In this document: piece by piece, positions 60,960-64,000 of the stretch
Layout of the letters: the number at the start of each line of letters is the position of its first letter
Numbering within the stretch: the stretch's first letter is position 1
Source of the DNA: Paraescarpia echinospica
Lineage: Eukaryota > Annelida > Polychaeta > Sabellida > Siboglinidae
Direction: 5' to 3'
Length of the DNA: 64,000 bases
Assembly: GCA_020002185.1 (NCBI GenBank)
Contig: CM034537.1
Location: forward strand, 69,742,048-69,806,047
Position numbers and translations under genes: made by a program
Notes under the pieces: model-generated
What the model saw: only the letters and a program-made list of their open reading frames with translations
Told to the model about the DNA's origin: nothing
The model's database searches: none

Positions 60960-60994
60960 ATTCATATGATGTATATCTTGTACATCATATGAAT
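60960..60994. repeat. Perfect 14-bp inverted repeat
   Basis: ATTCATATGATGTA, a 7-base loop, then its exact reverse complement. Confidence 0.8.
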
Positions 60995-61144
60995 GGACCA
61001 CTGGCATCGACTAACCAGACTTAAAGAGGGGGCTGTGATTTGATCAAGATTTAGTTACAATAACTGTCGCTGTGGACATGAGGCGCCAGGCGTTTCCCCG
61101 GAAGTAAACATAAACCACATGGTTGCCATGGGATCACAGTTACA

Positions 61145-61395
61145 ATGGAAGACAGACCCAAATCACAGAGGAAACGCGTAAACAACAACAAAAGAAGGTT
61201 GCGGAAACTAAAAGGAAGAAGAAATATGACAGCCGACGCATTTATCTGGGACATGTTTTGAATGAATGGGAATGACAACGACGTTTGGCTGGACAAACCC
61301 ACTCGACATTTGCCGAGCATCTGCTGTCTGTGCACTTCCAGCACTGTGCCCAGGCCGGGTGTACAGATTATTTCGAAGCTGACAGGTCAGTGACA
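61145..61395 (+). pseudogene. Coding-like relic, basic then KYDSRRIYLG segment
   Basis: Frame pieces read KRKKKYDSRRIYLGHVLNEW, then after a stop or shift RRLAGQTHSTFAEHLLSVHF. This looks like a short domain seen in uncharacterised invertebrate proteins and transposon-linked proteins. GC content is above the surroundings. Family not certain. Confidence 0.3.
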
Positions 61396-61734
61396 TGACA
61401 ATGGTCAATGTATGAGCATGGTGGGCAGCTGGTAGGGGAGGGGTGTATCAGGATGTGGAAAGTGGAGGTAAAAATACGGAATATGAAAAAGTGAGAGATA
61501 AAAAAAATGTGAAAATTAGGGGACGGAGGTAAAATGAAGAAAATGGGATCCCTTATTATAAGGCTTATAATTATACACTGCTGGCATTGATGATTTTGTG
61601 TAACAAGTAGGCCTACATAAATTTTAATTATTTCTCTGTAAAAAACATTTAGATCTAGGTCAACATAGGCTCAGGTTTTATATATACTTTATAATTATAC
61701 ATACTCACTATACTTATACAGTGAGTGTAAAGCC

Positions 61735-62993
61735 TAAAGGTCGTAACACTGTACGAAAACAGATCCCGAGAAGATATGTACATGACAGATGGCCTCCATC
61801 TAAGTGGAAAGGGGGCAGCAGTATTCTCAGAGAATCTGCTGCAATCCGTTGACAGTGGGACAGGTTGCATCTATTTAAACTAAATTCGCAGGGGGGACTC
61901 GCAGAGAAGCCTGAAACTGGAGGCATAGATAAAGACAGCAAAAATAATTCAGTAAAGAACAGTCTGGAAAACTGTTCTGAAGCTGGATATAAATGTGTTT
62001 GTTTAAATGCAAGGAGTATAGTAAACAAAATAAATGAACTAAACATTATGGTAGAAGATATTGACCCTCACATAATAGGTATAACCGAATCATGGGCAAC
62101 CACCGATATATCAGATGCCGAATTGGGACTGACAGGATATGTGATGTTTAGGAAAGATAGAATAGGAAGAAGGGGAGGTGGAGTTATTTTATATATTAAA
62201 GAATCTATCCAGGCTTATGAAATAAAATTAGACAGAGAAGCAGATTGCAAAGAAGCTGTTTGGTGTAACATAGTTACAGGAAACTCAACGTTAACGGTTG
62301 GATTAGTTTATTGAAGTCCAAACATAAGCATAGAAGAGAATGAAAAAATACAAATCACTATAAGGGAAGTGAGCAAACAGGACTGTGTTATTATGGGGGA
62401 TTTTAACCACGGGCATATAAAATGGAAATCTTTACAGAGTATGGGTAGTGAGGACCACAAGTTTTTAGTTTTAGCATAAGATAGTTTCCTTTCTCAACAT
62501 GTGATAGAACCAACCAGGGGAGAGAATGTGTTAGACATAGTTTTGTCCTCACAGAATGAATTAGTTGACAATGTCAGGATATGTGAGCCACTGGGGAATA
62601 GTGATCACAACCAGATACATTTTACCATCAAAGTAAAATCAGAAAGGAATAGTAAAAAGCAGTACAGGAGAAATTTCCACAAAGGAAAATATAAGGACAT
62701 AAGGAAATATTTAGCAAAGATAGACTGGAATAACACACTGAAGAATAAGACAGCAACAGAATGCTGGACTATCTTAAAGAGTGAAATTGAATGCATCATC
62801 GTCAAATTTGTTCCCTTAAAAAAACACGGGAAACGGTCCAAAAAGAAACACTTATCGAAAGAAGCCATTAGAAAAATTAAGTATAAACTAATGATGTGGA
62901 AGTCATATAGACGTACTGGAAATGACGAAGACTACAACATTTATAAAGAAGCACTAAACCAAGCTACAGCTGAAATTAGAAATTCAAAGAGAA
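61735..62993 (+). mobile_element. CR1-like LINE, copy 3 (ORF1 end, endonuclease), cut by satellite
   Basis: Plus-strand copy with the ORF1 end (TDGLHLSGKG, TAA at 61881-61883), the UUUAAAC heptamer, and ORF2 endonuclease motifs CLNARS, GITESW, DFNH and SDHN. In-frame stops near 62312 and 62477 show it is dead. At 62993 the linker is interrupted by the 120-bp satellite; the RT may resume right of the window. Confidence 0.9.
61874..61880 (+). promoter_or_regulatory. Second copy of the UUUAAAC frameshift site
   Basis: TAT TTA AAC TAA in ORF1 phase, with ORF2 open in -1. Same layout as at 2445-2439, with a different stop codon (TAA instead of TAG). Confidence 0.6.
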
Positions 62994-64000
62994 ACAAGAT
63001 GACCGACCATGGGCCCTCCGGAGAAACAAGTGCCTCTGATTCTGTCTCTGTCTCTCTTGTCACGTGCCTTCACGTGATTCGTCCATTCTGCCCCTGTGAT
63101 CACGTGACCGGAAACAAGATGGCCGACCATGGGCCCTCCGGAGAAACAAGTTGCCTCTGATTCTGTCTCTGTCTCTCTTATCACGTGGCTTCACGTGATT
63201 CGTCCACTGGCCCCTGTGATCACGTGGCCGGAAACAAAATGGCCAACCATGGGCCCTCCGGAGAAACAAGTTGCCTATGATTCTGTCTCTGTGTCTCTAT
63301 CACGTGGCTTCACGTGATTCATCCATTCTGGCCCCTGTGATCACGTGACCGGAAACAATATGGCCGACCATGGGCCCTCCGGAGAGACAAGTTGCCTCTG
63401 ATTCTCTCTCTGTCTCTCTATCACGTGGCTTCACGTGATTCGTCCATTCTGGCCCATGTGATCACGTGAGAGGAAACAAAATGGCCGACCATGGGCCCTC
63501 CGGAGAAACAAGTTGCCTCTGATTCTGTCTCTGTCTCTCTTATCACGTGGCTTCACGTGACTCGTCCATTCTGGTCCCTGTGATCACGTGACCGGAAACA
63601 AAATGGCAGACCATGGGCCCTCAGGAGAAACAAGTTGCCTCTGATTCTGTCTCTGTCTCCCTTATCACGTCGCTTCAAGTGGTTCGTCCATTCTGGCCCC
63701 TGTGATCACGTGACCGGAAACAAAATGGCCGACCATGGGCTCTCCGGAGAAACAAGTTGCCTCTGATTCTGTCTCTGTCTCTCCTATCACGTGGCTTCAC
63801 GTGACTCGTCCATTCTGGTCCTTGTAATCACGTGACCGGAAACGAAATGGTCGACTATGGGCCCTCCAGAGACACAAGTTGCCTCTGATTGTGTCTCTGT
63901 ATCTCTTATCACGTGGTTACACGTGATTCGTCCATTTTGGCACTTGTGATCAGGTGACCGGAAACAAAATGGCCGACCATGGTCCCTCCGGAGAAACAAG
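62994..64000 (+). repeat. 120-bp satellite rich in TCACGTGA, inside a LINE
   Basis: More than eight units of about 120 bp to the right edge. Each has ATGGCCGACCATGGGCCCTC, a GATTCTGTCTCTGTCTCTC tract, TATCACGTGGCTTCACGTGA and GATCACGTGACCGGAAACAA. Most units hold two TCACGTGA palindromes and one CACGTGG. Continues beyond the window. Confidence 0.93.

Overview
This is eukaryotic (animal) genomic DNA: intron-split genes with GT-AG junctions, AT-rich intergenic sequence, CR1-like and RTE/I-like LINEs, a gypsy LTR retrotransposon, tRNA-derived SINEs, MITE-like elements and many minisatellites. The mix suggests an aquatic invertebrate, plausibly a mollusc or other lophotrochozoan; that is inference. 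A 1000-base N gap lies at 15514-16513.

Layout. 1-9191: minus-strand gypsy element, decayed, carrying one CR1-like LINE inside gag (6153-8372, 5-bp target duplication) and a second abutting the end of pol (1-2565, running off the left edge with an open ORF2). 9234-10948: last two exons of a kyphoscoliosis-peptidase/hillarin-like gene (+). 11627-20669: a giant inverted repeat with arms of about 4 kb, a TAGGCC duplication at its ends, minisatellite-filled arms and a two-exon zinc-finger-like gene in each arm. 20676-34370: no host gene recognised; MITE-like elements, a hammerhead-like motif, LINE fragments, duplicated blocks and a SINE head. 34506-55278: a complete 12-exon CD36/LIMP-2 (SCARB2)-like gene encoding 511 residues (+). 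55279-64000: 3' flank, minisatellites, CR1 fragments and a 120-bp satellite rich in TCACGTGA.

Three things stand out. (1) In the CD36-family gene, minisatellites have grown out of splice junctions: about 41 copies of a 52-bp unit carrying the 3' splice site of exon 8, six copies of a 68-bp unit carrying the 5' splice site of exon 9, and a 17-bp repeat starting at the GTGAGT donor of exon 5. (2) In both CR1 copies that retain the ORF1/ORF2 junction, ORF1 ends in U UUA AAC followed directly by a stop codon, and ORF2 is open in the -1 frame with no AUG before its first endonuclease motif, which predicts programmed -1 frameshifting. (3) The 9-kb palindrome behaves like a very large foldback-type element with its own TATA promoter, E2F-like sites and nuclear-receptor half-sites.

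The two host genes (KY-like and LIMP-2-like) show no functional link. The rest of the window is mainly a record of transposon nesting and tandem-repeat growth.
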